Source: Cenococcum geophilum 1.58
Lineage: Eukaryota; Ascomycota; Dothideomycetes; Gloniales; Gloniaceae
Reading direction: 5' to 3'
Assembly (NCBI GenBank): GCA_001692895.1
Contig: KV748225.1
Span: forward strand, 620,001 to 684,000
DNA length: 64,000 bases
The translations under genes and the position numbers were made by a program. Positions 1 to 11,900 of this stretch are shown one piece after another; the stretch's first letter is position 1; the number at the start of each line of letters is the position of its first letter. Below the pieces are notes generated by a model. That model searched no databases. It saw nothing but the letters and a program-made list of their open reading frames with translations, and had not been told where the DNA came from.

Positions 1-673
1 TTAAGGGCGGAAAGACTATTACGCTTATTAGATTAACCGGGAGTAGTAAGTCTATACTTCTTAATCTCCTAAAGCGGTTCATTAACCCTAGTAAAGGGAG
101 CATTAAAATTAATAGCTAAAATATTAATAATATCATACTAAGAAGTCTGTGAGAAAATATAGCAGTTATATCCTAAAATCTTAAAGTACCAAATAAGTTA
201 ATTAGGGAAATTGTATTGTATGGGCTCTATACTAATAATACTAAAATTACGGAAAGCTGTAAAGCCGCTTCTATATATAAACGAATTATATATTGCAATG
301 CTAGATATAATACAGTGGTTAGGGAAGAAGGTATTAAACTCTTAAGCGGTAAGCGTCAACGCATTGCCATCATAAGGGCCTTTCTTAAAAATTTAAAGAT
401 TTTGCTTCTTAACGAAGCCACGTCTGCTATAGATAATATAACAGAGAAATTAATTCGCGAATCGTTTAAAGGTCGGGGGAAGAGTTAAACAATTTTAACT
501 GTTGCTTATTATCTTAGTATAGTTAAGGGTGCCGATAAAATTATTTTCTTAGAAAACGGAGGGATAAAAGAAAGAGGAAGTTATACTAAGTTGCTTAACT
601 AACGTAGATTATACTATAAAATGTAGACAGCGATAGATAATGTGGACGAAACAGAGGGGGTTGGAAGCTAGTA
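1..673 (+). pseudogene. RIP-mutated ABC transporter, nucleotide-binding domain (Atm1/HMT1-like half-transporter), partial
   Basis: Frame 3 reads as the C-terminal ATP-binding cassette of an ABC exporter. A decayed Walker A (LTGSSKSI, expected GxxGxGKST) lies near base 42, a Q-loop region near 170, the signature region (LLSGKRQRIAIIRAF, expected LSGGQRQRIAIARAF) at 341-385, and Walker B plus D-loop (ILLLNEATSAID, catalytic Asp now Asn) at about 399-434. The H-loop region follows (TVAYYLS, expected TVAHRLS) near 500, then the usual tail IIFLENG..ERGSYT. Internal TAA/TGA codons replace expected sense codons, as RIP would produce. An open stretch survives from 216 to 488. The family exports glutathione-linked or metal-chelate substrates across mitochondrial or vacuolar membranes; the subfamily assignment is inferred from the cassette alone. 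The membrane domain lies left of the window. The gene cannot make a working transporter. Confidence 0.85.
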
Positions 674-752
674 TATACGCCTTATAGATAGCATATACGC
701 CTTATAAATAGTATAGTACGCCTTATAGTAAGTATAGTACGCCTTATAGATC
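671..752 (+). repeat. four 20-21 bp tandem repeats
   Basis: Four head-to-tail copies of a unit like GTATATACGCCTTATAGATA start at about 671, 691, 711 and 732. The last two carry one extra base. They lie directly after the end of the ABC transporter relic. Confidence 0.8.
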
Positions 753-1564
753 TCTAGGTCGGTAGCTATAAAATAGTATATAGCCCGCTAATTAAAAGCT
801 TATATAATATGCTAAGACTTCTGCCTTTTAGGCTGCCCTATATAATACCTATAAATTCTAGACTTTTAGCCTTCTTGTTTTTAATCCTAGTAAAGAATAT
901 CCAGTATAAAAAATTATACGCAACTGTTAGAGCAACTCGAAAAGCTTAATTTTAGTACTATATCTAACTAGGAAGAAGACACACTCGTTAAATCTAACTA
1001 GGAAGAAAACACACTCGTTAAATCCGCCTAAAAAGATTACCCTAAGAGTTATAAATCACACATTATAAGTTTTGCTATTAGATAATTCTATAGGCCCTAT
1101 AATAACTATTTTAGTCGCCGCAGCAACGTTGGATTTGCGTATATATCCTTCTATAATAATATTAAATAGTCTAATAGAAGGTATAGCACTATTATAAAGA
1201 ATATAGACTTAGGGCAAGGTGTCCTGATTATAAGCATTTAATATATATATAGTGTAAACCTAAGTAGGTCTCGACCACTATTACTGTTTTAGTAGTGCTA
1301 ATATAGGCTATATAGGTTTTCTATAATAGAAGTTGTAGAGGCCAGCTACTCTTAGCCTCCTATATCTAGCTATCTGGTCTAGTATTATATAAGTCTAGCC
1401 TTTTCTATTATTAAGCTTATTATAATCGCTGCTAGTATTAATATAGAGATGGTCCGTTAAGGCGTAGAATAATATATGTGTGTAAATACAAAGCCTATAA
1501 GAAATATTTAGTGGAAATGAAAAAAGAGTTAGGTATAGAGTTGGATATAATAACTTAGTGCTTT
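753..1564. other. RIP-textured stretch without an assignable gene; contains a 30-bp tandem duplication
   Basis: No family could be recognised here. Bases 961-990 and 991-1020 are two copies of one 30-bp unit, differing by two base changes, and a decayed third copy may follow. Thirty bases is ten codons, so the duplication would keep a frame if this was once coding. The stretch ends at the ATAAG target site of the copia element. Confidence 0.6.
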
Positions 1565-1569
1565 ATAAG

Positions 1570-1763
1570 TGTCGGGAATAAGGCAATTTGCCCTTACGTG
1601 CGGCAAATTGCCGTCACGTAAGGCAACTTGCCGTCACATGCCGTCGTGGCACTAGCGCAGTAAGGAACCTTAAGTTCCTTACCCGCCCCTATCTAATACA
1701 ACAAGCTTTTCCATTACTATATCTACTCGAGTAGTATTAGTGATTTACCCTATGTTACTAATA
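1570..1763 (+). repeat. 5' LTR of copia element 1
   Basis: It starts TGTCGGG and ends CTAATA, where the partner LTR ends CTAACA, so the terminal CA was lost by a C-to-T change. Its first 60 bases contain three 20-bp repeats with the core GGCAA-N-TTGCC, followed by a CACGTG-like site (CACATG in this copy). TSD ATAAG precedes it at 1565-1569. Confidence 0.95.
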
Positions 1764-2161
1764 CTGATTAGTGGTTAAATACACAGTTAACTATAGAACA
1801 GTAAGGTTTTTAACAGAAGAGATAGTCTCGTATAGGGGTGCTATATACGCTTATATGGAATAGATCCCGGCGATACTGTACTACCTTAGACTTGCGGAAA
1901 ACTAGTAACAGAAGTGTTACTAAGTACTAGGAGATACCAAGTTGCGTCTATTATGTAGAACAATTGCGTTTACGAAGATTTAGTCAAGTACTCTAGGTCA
2001 GAAGTATTACTAAACCTAGGGTCCCAAATCAACGTCCGAAACGCGTTAAACAACATCTTAAATTGCCTACCTTTTAACAGCAAACCCATAAGATTCTATA
2101 AAACCAAAAACCCTACCTACCTACCTTTAACGTACGACACCCCGTCAATTCTATACCAATT

Positions 2162-3780
2162 ATGGCGTTAACCTACCCAAAGAAGTACAAGAAGGATATT
2201 AACCCGGAGACATAGCATAAAGATATCGACCCTACAAATGCTAAACAATAGGACCTAAACGGATTCTTACTACACTGTATAGTATACTATAAAGACAGCG
2301 AATACAACAACACTATGCTTTAGTATTGCATAAAGGAGGACTTTGTTAGATGGATAAAAGAAACATAGGCTCTCGCGACAAAGGTTATTATATAAGACTT
2401 CTATAACTTCCTTTAGGAGAACGGAGTATTTATCCCTATAGATAGGGGCGCTATTAAAGATAATATTTAGGAGTATATTATTAACGCAAAAGAAGAGCAT
2501 AAATGGACTCTATAAGAAATTAAGTACTAACTACGCACTATAAGGAAGCTTAACTTACAATGAAATCTAAACGATATACTAATAGAGACACGTTCTAATT
2601 TTATTGCTCCAGAGCAAGCGCAAGACCCCCTTACTTCGTAATTTAATAACCTTTAAACTCTACTAGAGTAAGACTAGGTACCACACCGTGTTCCATTAGG
2701 CTCTATATCTCTACTATAGCCTATAAAGCAATCCCCACTTTAATCTCTAATGCAATTTTAACGTGGCCTAATACTGCTTAAAGGCACCTTAAAGATGCTT
2801 ACAGAGCTTATAAAGCTCTATTCGGACCAGGAGAAGAGGTTTAGCAGGGAACTATATAATATCCTTAATTTAAAGCTGCGTATCTTCTACAACTATTGCT
2901 AAAAGGTTAGACTAGAACCTAACCAATATTATAACGCCTATTCCGTTATACTTAAGGGCCGCGCTAGTACCTTCTATTATAATTATCTGGTAGGAAAAGA
3001 ATATAATTTTAACTAAATAATATATGAGACAAGATGCTACTTTAAAACAAAAGAGAATAAGTAGCAGTATATATTAGAGTGGAGAGAAACTACCTTCCTA
3101 AGAATTATTGCTATAAACCTAGGTATCTCTCGGCTTAATTATCTATAAAAGCTCTTTAATTAACTTTAAACAATTTAGCGTAGTTTATCCAAATCATATT
3201 AAGAGGACTTTAGCCTACGTAATTAAATCATTAGCGTATACTAAGGTATTAAAGAATACAACCTTGCTCTCTTTAATCCTATAAATACTTACAAAGGAGT
3301 ATATACCTAATTAAGATCCTTTATTAGTACAGCTCTGCGCTCTTAAGAAGTACAGCAATTTAACACCTAACCCTAACCTACTTTAATTAACCTGACTAAC
3401 TAATACGATTACAACTGGACCAATTAAACATATAGTGGCCGCGGTAGGGGATATAGTAAAGGGTACAATTAACATTAACTACGAGGTAATCGTGGAGGTT
3501 TATTTTAGAGCGATTATTAGAAGAAATGCTACGTTTATAAGAAGCCAAATTACTAGTTAACTAGGTACCCCCTTAATAGACAAAAGGAGGCATATAATAA
3601 GTTCCGCTAAAGCGCATAAAACGTTAGAAACTAAAAGGTTACTATAGCCTACTTCTAAAGCTTCCTAGTTTAATATAAAGGCGAAGAAGATCTTAAGAAT
3701 AAGGCCAATAAGGCTAAACAGCTCCTTATGGATATAGAAATTAAGGACTACTCTTCCAACTAATACTTTACTAAATATAG
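2162..3780 (+). pseudogene. gag of copia element 1 (broken)
   Basis: An ATG at 2162 opens a frame beginning MALTYPKKYKKDINPE, interrupted by many TAG/TAA codons. A decayed zinc knuckle follows at about 3521-3580 (KKCYVYKKPNY, expected CxxC with a later H and C), the kind found in fungal copia Gag. Gag would package the RNA. The antisense strand at 2270-2500 has an open frame with a matching antisense frame in element 2, which is a shadow of this gene. Confidence 0.8.
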
Positions 3781-3889
3781 TAAGGTAAATAGCATATAAA
3801 CCGTTGCTATCCTTAATAACTAATCTACGCTCCATTTTGTTATAAAGTTAGATATCTTTAATAAGCTAGAGGAAAGTTCCACGTTCTCC

Positions 3890-6800
3890 TTTAATAACAG
3901 ATACTCGGCGAATATCTTCTATAGTATTATACCAGATACTAGAGCCGCAGGAGTATCTATAGTAGGAGAACCCTAAGTTCGAGCTCTTTAGTAGCTTAAT
4001 AGCTCTGTTTGAATTAACTAATTAACGGCAGGCTAATATATAATTCGCTTTAGCAAGGGTACTACAATCTCTCTTAGCATAATTAAGGTCCAAACCCCGT
4101 TAGGATATATTACTTTCCACATTATTCCCGCAAATACCCTATTTCTATTTTATATCTAAGATATAGATAAATTAGGTATTAAGCTTAATAACCTTAAGAA
4201 TATGCTTATCTAGGGAGATAATTGGGTGCCTATTATACGCAAGTAGGGTTACCCTTAGTTACTCCTTTAACAGCTAGAAAGGAGCGTTACTTAGAGCCAC
4301 TTAACCGAGTTAGAGCTACATTAACTACACCGTTGTTTTAGCCACCTATCCATTTACCAACTACTTAGGGTCCTTTAGCAAGCAGGTTATAAGGTTAAGG
4401 TTAAGATAATTAAGCATCTTATAAAGTACTATTATTACTGCCAAATAAACCAAAAGTCCCCTGGCCGATTTAAGTTTACCCTTAAAGATAACTATAACTT
4501 TAACTTCTGTATTATTATTGACATTATATATCTCAGCGGCAAGCTAGTACTTTAGGTTGTTAACCTCTTAACCTCCTTCTAAGCCGCACGTTTCCTAAAG
4601 GATATATTGGCTAGGAACGCATAGGATACTCTTTAATTATGCTAGATTAATGTCTACCTAGGACCACCTAATCGAGTTATTTATAACATAGGGAGGAACT
4701 TTTTATCTATAGAGTTTTAGTAATAGATAAAGGCAATGGAAATTGAGGTTAAGGAAGTCCCTATTAAGGCATACAATAGTGTCGGAAAAGTAGAACGATA
4801 TTACACACCATTACGCCGAGTATATAAGATTATTTCTTTAGAACTAGAGGGCGCTAGCGAAGAGCTTATCCTATAGATAGCTGTTAAGGCTATTAACAAT
4901 TCTACTAGCCTAGATGGGCTTGTACCTACGTTACTAGTCTTTAGCGCCTACCCTTAAATAACTAATAATTCTTTACTATCTCCATCCGTTACGCAACGAG
5001 CTAAGGCTATCCGTAAGGCAATAAAGGAAGTACGCCGCATCTACGCTACGCGTTAGGTTAATAATGTACTAAGAATAAGAAACGGTCTAAATACCTCAAT
5101 TATAACAGATCTGCTACTCCAATCTAAAGTACGGGTATGGCGTAAGAAAGGGGGCTGGTCAGGCCTATATACGCTTATCGCTATTAATAGTTAAACTTAC
5201 ACTCTCCAGATACCCTATAGACCCACTTAATTTCGCTTAACTATTGTTAAGCCCTACTATAGGGATAATAGTCTCAAGCCTTTACAGGATACCCTAAAGG
5301 ATACCCTAGAGGAGAACCATAATTAATGTACCCTAGAAGGCGACTATAGTCCTAATATAATTATAGTAGACGTACCACAACTATGACGCGGTAGAGGTCG
5401 CCCGAAGGGATCACAAAATTGCTAATATCTTGTCAATTTTAAAGAATAACTTATTACCGCTATTAAGAGTAGGGACGAGTTATTAATGGCCTTTATAACA
5501 GCTAAAGAGAAGGCTAACTTTAAGCTCGCAAAATAGCTCCAAAAAAAAGGCCGTATTATAACTTTAGGAGCTCCCTTCTAAGCATCTAATAAACAGGAGA
5601 TTAACGGTCTTATCACGAGAGGAGTCTTTAAATTTAAGAAATATGACCCTACCAAGTTTAATAGAGTTTGCATCTTTAAGTTAAGAATGGTTAATAAGAT
5701 TAAGGGTAAAGCTACTAATACCCTATTTAAGAAATTAAGGCTTATTATCTAAGGCTATAATAATAATAGTAAGGAGATAATTCTTACGCAATCTCCGATA
5801 ATACAACGAGCTAGTTAACGAGTTATTATTGCACTAGCTCCCTCCTTGATAAAGAACGGAATGGTAGTTTATTTATAAGATATTACTTAAGCCTACACCC
5901 AATTAGAGATACACCTTTAGCGCTTAATATTAGTATATCTTCTAGAGTAAATTCGCCACTAATATCCCAAGGATATAATTATGGTCGTGCTTAAGCTATT
6001 ATATAAAATCGCGGAGGCAGGAACCTATTAGTGGGCTACTTATAGCAAACACTATAAAGAGAAGCTTTTAATAACTACTTCTATATTCGATCCCTGCTTC
6101 CTTATTATAACTATAGGAACCCCATTTGGAATTGTTGGTATATAAACTAACAATACAATTATCTTAGGAGACGACTAATTCTTAGCTCTTAAAGAAGATA
6201 AGCTAGTAAAGGCAAATCTTATGGCAAAGCTAAAGGAAAGACTTAATTTAAAAACACTATTACTCTTTAATGGATTCATCCTCTCCCTAAATAAGGATTC
6301 CATTTCCTTACGCCAGAAGGGTTAAGGTAAGAAGATTAACGCTGTTAATATTAAGTCTCTAAAGTAAGAATACGTAGAGTAATGCGCTTATAAAGCTTAT
6401 ATTACTTCTATCTACCAACCTAAGGCTTCCTTTAATCTCTTTATTGCCGCTTAACACTAAGAACCAACTAAGGAGGATGTCCTTGCCCTAAATAAGCGTC
6501 TCTTTTAGCAAATAAACTATCTTAACTAAGGACTGCTTTACGTGCCTATTAACCTTCCTACCGCTAAGCTCTTTGTATTTATTAATAGATTATTCGTAAA
6601 TAATAAAGATTTTAGCTCCTAGCTAGGATATAAGATTATTATTGCGAACGAATCTACCAGAGAGACTCGGAGTAACTTTATAATCTACGGTAATCTTATC
6701 TATTAGAGCTTAACTAAAAGTAAGCATATTACTTAAAGCGTTCTAGCGTTAGAGATATATAGAATAGTTAGCGGAGTTAATATGGCAATTACAATTGGAA

Positions 6801-7090
6801 CTACCTTAAAGATAATTATAGATTGACTTAAACTCCCTATTATCCCTATAATTGTATACACTAACTTATATTCCCTCTATAAGTGTTTAGTTAAGCTTAG
6901 TACCATAAAGGAGAAGCGCCTTATAATTGATATTATAGCACTATAGCAATCTTACGAGCGTTAAGAACTCTTTAAGATTTAATGGATTAATAGCTAAGAT
7001 AACTTAGTAGATGCAATAACGAAGGCAAACCTAAATAAGGCACTAGAGACGTTTGTTAATATAAATACTCTACGTATATAAGTTAAAGGT
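3890..7090 (+). pseudogene. pol of copia element 1 (protease, integrase, RT, RNase H; broken)
   Basis: Protease: FYSIIPDTRAAG near 3916-3950, where the catalytic DTG has become DTR. GAG-pre-integrase zinc region: roughly 4310-4440. Integrase core: 4460-4760, with readable blocks such as RFKFTLKDNYNF, FLKDI, GPPNRVIYNIG and NFLSIEF. Reverse transcriptase: about 5570-6300, with AYTQLEIHL and LYKIAEAGTYWWATY. RNase H: 6840-7080, with YSLYKCLVKLS, KEKRLIIDI and DAITKANLNKALE. These blocks match the order of fungal copia Pol. Stops fall where Gln or Trp is expected, which fits RIP. The polyprotein is dead. Confidence 0.9.
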
Positions 7091-7322
7091 TAGGTTAAGA
7101 GGGAGTAAAAGATATAGCGAGGGCCGCTAAGGCGCTAGTGGTAAGTAAGCTAATAGCAATTTTTTATTCCGGGGATAGAAAATTATAATTGGCTAGTAAA
7201 AGTCCGGGTTAGTAAAATAAGACATGTTACCTGCTAAAGTCTGCTATATTCTACCTACTGTCGTATTATTATATACGGTCTATTTATATATAGATAGCAA
7301 CTACAAAAAGAAGAGTTGCTAG

Positions 7323-7516
7323 TGTCGGGAATAAGGCAATTTGCCCTTATATACGGCAAATTGCCGTCACGTAAGGCAACTTGCCGTCACGTGCCGTCGT
7401 GGCACTAGCGCGGTAAGGAACCTTAAGTTCCTTACCCGCCCCTATCTAATACAACAAGCTTTTCCATCACTGTATCTACTCGAGTAGTATTGGTAATTTA
7501 CCCTGTATTACTAACA
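7323..7516 (+). repeat. 3' LTR of copia element 1
   Basis: It is 194 bp, TGTCGGG...CTAACA, same length as the 5' LTR. TSD ATAAG follows at 7517-7521. The same LTR with its right flank appears again, full of indels, after the scaffold gap at about 15410. Confidence 0.95.
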
Positions 7517-7521
7517 ATAAG

Positions 7522-8263
7522 CAAACCGGATAAAGAGTTAGATATATTAAATATAGAAACTTAGTACTATATAAGTATACCTACTTATATTTATATAGCA
7601 CTGCTAATAGTAAGAGAGTGTTAATATAGAGCCAAGCACGGACTTATTAAAGTTTATGAATATAGAGCCAAATACGGACCCGTTAAAGTTTGTAAATATA
7701 CGCACCTTTATTGTTCTAGGTGCGAATATAAGTTTCGTTAGGAAAGGTAGCTATAATACTAATACCGGGAGCTATAAATAAGAGAGGTAGTAGTAATAAG
7801 GATCTAATTATAGTTTATTTTTAGTCTTAGAGTCGAAAAGTACCATATATTTAGCGCAGTTTGTTAAATTAAAATTAAATAGTACTAGCTATTAGAGGAT
7901 AAATTTAATGCGCGCTTATAAATGCTCTTATGTCTATATTTTACTACTTTAACTATTATTCCTTACTTCCTCCGTAACGATTTCCTTTAGGTACCATCAA
8001 TTAATTAAGGGATTCTATAAAAAGAGCGAGCTAGGTAATTAGGCGTAGCGCCCTTTAAATATACAGCTAGGATCTTAATAGATTTAGTGGCTATAGCTTC
8101 AGTCCTATAAGCTAGGAGGTTATAGGAGCTGGGGACTTATAGGAGCTAGGGGATCCTACGAGGTAGGTAATTATATAAGTAGGGTGGTCTAACCTAGCGC
8201 CCTTTAATTAATGCCTAGCGTGCAAATTGGGTATTAATGGGTTTAATAACTTCAGCTTTAATT
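7522..8263. other. right flank of copia 1; repeat-family body without coding signal
   Basis: No gene is visible. Bases 7527-7577 resemble the left flank of the copia element (about 1524-1569), so the insertion site may have held a short tandem repeat. The part around 8165-8245 (AACCTAGCGCCCT) recurs at about 33897-33970, and the whole stretch recurs in noisy form after the gap at 15.6-16.6 kb. Confidence 0.55.
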
Positions 8264-8691
8264 ATGCGAGCTGGATGCTTGTGGGAACTGGCTGATCCTA
8301 CGAGCTAGGTGATTGTGCGAGCATGGTGCTCGTGGGAGCTGGGCAATCCTGTGAGCTAGGTAATTGTGCGAGCTGGGCGATTGTGCGAACTGGGTAATTG
8401 TGCGAGCTAGATGCTCATGGGAGCTGGCTGATCCTACGAGCTAGGTGATTGTGCGAGCTAGGTGACCGTGCGAGCATAGTGCTTGTGGGAGCTAGGCAAT
8501 CCTGCGAGCTGGGTAATTGTGCGAGCTGGGTGATTATGCGAGCTAGGTGATTATGCGAGCTGGGTAATTATGCGAGCTGGGTAATTGTGCGAGCTAGGTA
8601 ATTATGCGAGCTGGGTGATTGTGCGAGCTGGGTGATTGTGCGAGCTGGGTGATCGTACGAGCTAGGTAATCGTGCGAGCTGGGCAATTTTG
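8264..8691 (+). repeat. 17-bp minisatellite with a 136-bp higher-order period
   Basis: About 25 units of 17 bp follow the pattern GCGAGCTGGGTGATTGT. Eight consecutive variants (starting GCGAGCTGGATGCTTGT at 8266) recur in similar order from 8402, giving a 136-bp (8 x 17) higher-order repeat; the second block carries one extra unit. From about 8500 to 8690 the units are nearly uniform. TG and CG are frequent, so the array is less RIP-mutated than its surroundings. Confidence 0.9.
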
Positions 8692-8699
8692 TCTCGTTC

Positions 8700-8773
8700 C
8701 CAGACCTTCTTGCCAAGGCTTACCTTGCCAAGCCGCTAGCCGCTTTTGGCAAGACCTTCGTTAGAAGGTCTGG
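8700..8773. repeat. perfect 11-bp stem hairpin, end of the 8-kb repeat family
   Basis: CCAGACCTTCT (8700-8710) is the exact reverse complement of AGAAGGTCTGG (8763-8773). A nested pair, CTTGCCAA (8709-8716) and TTGGCAAG (8746-8753), can also pair. The right flank TACACGGTTCGGA recurs in reverse orientation next to another hairpin at 33.8 kb. The function is unknown; an element end is possible. Confidence 0.8.
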
Positions 8774-8940
8774 TACACGGTTCGGATTTTTGTTAGTCCC
8801 GCGCGGGGTATTTAGGCCTATATACACCTACTTTGAGCCAAATTGTCTTAACTTCCACAGCTCCCTAAGCTATTCCTAATGGCTAGAATTACCAAATTAA
8901 ACCTGGCGAAGAAGACTACGTTGCCCGATTTGCCCGATTC
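8774..8940. other. last segment shared with the post-gap copy
   Basis: TACACGGTTCGGATTTTTG and the following TTAGTCCC, TATTTAGGCC and CCTAATGGCTAG are found again at about 17300-17535. Similarity between the two copies stops near 8935/17535, where the GAT/ATC-rich block begins. Confidence 0.65.
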
Positions 8941-11900
8941 CAATTCGTTATCTCATCATTATAATCCATCATAATAAAAATCTAAGGGCATATTCCCAGG
9001 ATTAGGTCTGATGACAAGGAAGAAATCATATTAGAATATCAGTATGCTAGCCACAAGACCATCGAATATCGAAAGAAGGTATTCTTACGAGATCCCCAAA
9101 CCAGAGATGATCATAAACATCATCCCAATCATACGGAAGAATCACGATCCTAAAGAATTATAGTCGTATATTGTCGTTTCTAACATACAATCAAAAAGAA
9201 TCGTTCAACGACGATTGTTCATCGAGATTAATACGCCTATAGAATCCCATGGTCTCGATAAATCGAATAGCATCAAAGAATACAATCCAAATCCAAATCA
9301 TAATCATCATAAAGCCTCCTCCATCACAAAAAAATCACCTTAAGAATATCCTTTAACGACGAACGTTCTATAAGAAAATAATTCAGTAATAAGTCAGAGG
9401 GAGACATACGTAAATCAATATATATAGCCGATATACGGAAATACCACGAGGATATCAGAGATATTAATAATTCGCACATTCCATCAAGACATATTAAAAA
9501 TTTGACATACCTGCAATCATGCGATCATTAAAGAAATCATGGAATAGGATACAGACCTGATAGCCATCTAAGAATATAATCATTTTACACGCCACCTTTA
9601 GATTAATTCATTTAAGACCACTAAGAAATCTAAAATCAAGAATCCAGATTCCATCGCCAATATCTTCGTGTAAGACGAATATTGTCCTCCGCACATTTAT
9701 TCGGACTAATCCTAACATTCAGAATGATCCTAATTATCAATGGATATATGGGCAAGGATCATTATTAATGCCATCCGTATAAAAGCGAATATACGATCTC
9801 CCAGAGCAAAATCTCCTTAATGAACTCTAAACAAATATTCCCTACTATCAGATTTTTTTGAAGATATTATATTAAAGAAGATATACTATTATGGATAATT
9901 CTCAAGAATCCTCGCATATGATATGGATATAATCTCTCATATCCAATTAGTCGGATTACAAATAAACTACACACATTATACAGAATTTAAGAATCATTTG
10001 CATAGAGAATCGTATCTATATCAATATGACAAAGTATACTTATCGTTGTAATTCATACAGTAGCGCAATATTCTCCCCCAATACACACTAATTATCAATA
10101 GGAAATTGGATTCGAATCATATATAACAATGAGATTTATAATTTACAGCGGATCGAGTACATAATCTTTAATCTCATATATTTTCATCATAACGTTTGGA
10201 TATCAGTGATATCAAAGTATTTATAGATTCGATACTTTATATTATTTCTGGATTACGCAATACGGATTGCCGTGGACGAGGATCCTGCAATGCGCCACGC
10301 GTCAACATCATTGCCAAGATCCAATATTTTGGATATTATTACTTATACATATCATCATATTTCCGGATGGATGATTTATTCCTGCCATCAGATCTCCTGG
10401 ACCATGGAGAGAAGCTCTCCCCTGCTAAATCCTTCTACCTCTCGGCAAAATATACATTATTAGTCGCATATCTGAAACATAATGAGATGAACCAAAATTA
10501 ATAATATTATATGCCCCCGCATTTTGATTCATATTTCTAATCCCTCTATCCAGACTATGTCCGATTTTAAATGATACTAGTTTCAGGATTCCGAACATCA
10601 CGGATCGCAAATATTTAACCAAGGCCCATATCCTTGATTCGTCATCAAATTCTCCACCTTCGATGAAGATATAAAAAAATTAATTTCTCTCCGATCGATA
10701 CGCAATAAATAAATTTCTGGGATTATCCCGCATAGTATCCCAGGATCACCAATTAATGATATCGTAGCCCCTACAATTCACATCTTTATTGAATCATTGC
10801 AAATATCCCAAATAATACAATATATTATTTGTCCCGAAATACCATTCCGCATCATATAGCAATATGATAAACAAAATTATTGCAAATACGTCCAATTCTC
10901 AAAGGTCCTCCAGATGCGGATTAATCCTTTCCCAAAAACAAATCCCGATTCCTGAATTTTTATTCCGACAAAGATCATGCCTCAAATAAGATCGGACAAA
11001 GGCAGCGAAAGGACGGGAATCTGACGAATATCACCATAACTCTCTCTAGATTAACTCCCTTTGCGCAAACAGAAAAGCAATCAATATATAATACTAATAT
11101 TCAGAATTAATACAATTGCATCTCGATCACATATATCGCTATTTATATATTCTCAATATAGTCATTCATTGATAATCGCACATTCCTTCATAGGATATCT
11201 CCGATACATATTGATGATTCTATAGTCCGCGATATTATTTCTACCATAATTTGCGCATCCAATCACTATAAGAAGTGACATATAATCTTAAATAATATCT
11301 AGAATTCCTCGAACATAGCATCTATGATCATATACCCTAAATCAAATCATCCTAATACGCCATATCGTAACAGATCATAAATCTCGGTTCGAATTTTATT
11401 AGTGATCTGACGATGAATTATCGAATTTTTATACACTACTATCTGATCCTCTTCCCAGATCTATCATAAATAATCTAACAAAATCCACCTCGCTATACGA
11501 GATACTATTACTGCCATATATTCCTACACGGATTTATATTTATATGATTATATTAAAGATGCCTCCGAATCTGCAAGGCGGATCACAGAAATAGGAGATG
11601 TATTCATTATCGACATATATCTCTACGAATTTCTTCTCATGACTATGATATCTGCGCTGGTCAGACATCTCTTGGATTCGTCGACTATAGAAAGTAATTT
11701 CGACCGGATATTATATCTATAATAATAACTACCTATACACTTAACCATAACGATCATCATCGAATGACAACTCATATTCTAGCACGTATATCTATCTGTG
11801 ATCCCTATTATATATTCTCTGATATAGACATTATCCTAGAATTTATCGTCGCTATTATCTTCACTCTATCAATGCTTTATATGAGTCCTTGCCATGTCGT

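Larger units (their letters stand above)
1570..7516 (+). mobile_element. complete RIP-mutated Ty1/copia LTR retrotransposon (copy 1)
   Basis: Two 194-bp LTRs (1570-1763 and 7323-7516) bound the element, and a 5-bp target duplication ATAAG lies at 1565-1569 and 7517-7521. Total length is 5,947 bp. The order of domains is gag with a zinc knuckle, aspartic protease, GAG-pre-integrase zinc region, integrase core, reverse transcriptase, RNase H. Integrase before RT defines the copia superfamily. A purine tract (7305-7315) lies just before the 3' LTR and is conserved in the second copy at 23.8 kb. All coding parts carry many TAG/TAA stops. The two LTRs differ at 12 sites, all transitions, without indels. 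Confidence 0.95.

Noticed and set aside
2270..2500. Minus-strand frame of 76 codons with a similar plus-strand frame at 28856-29038
   Set aside because: Apparent conservation comes from both being antisense to copia gag.
8264..8691. CRISPR array
   Set aside because: Units are contiguous 17-mers without unique spacers, and the genome is fungal.
8775..8790. ACGGTTCGGATTTTT as a tRNA B-box or SINE promoter
   Set aside because: Only a partial match to GGTTCGANTCC, no A-box at the right distance and no cloverleaf.
10196..10622. Overlapping frames of 101, 63 and 65 codons in the GAT/ATC-rich block
   Set aside because: Three frames on two strands overlap, none shows a domain, signal peptide or homologous neighbour. 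Expected by chance in 6 kb.
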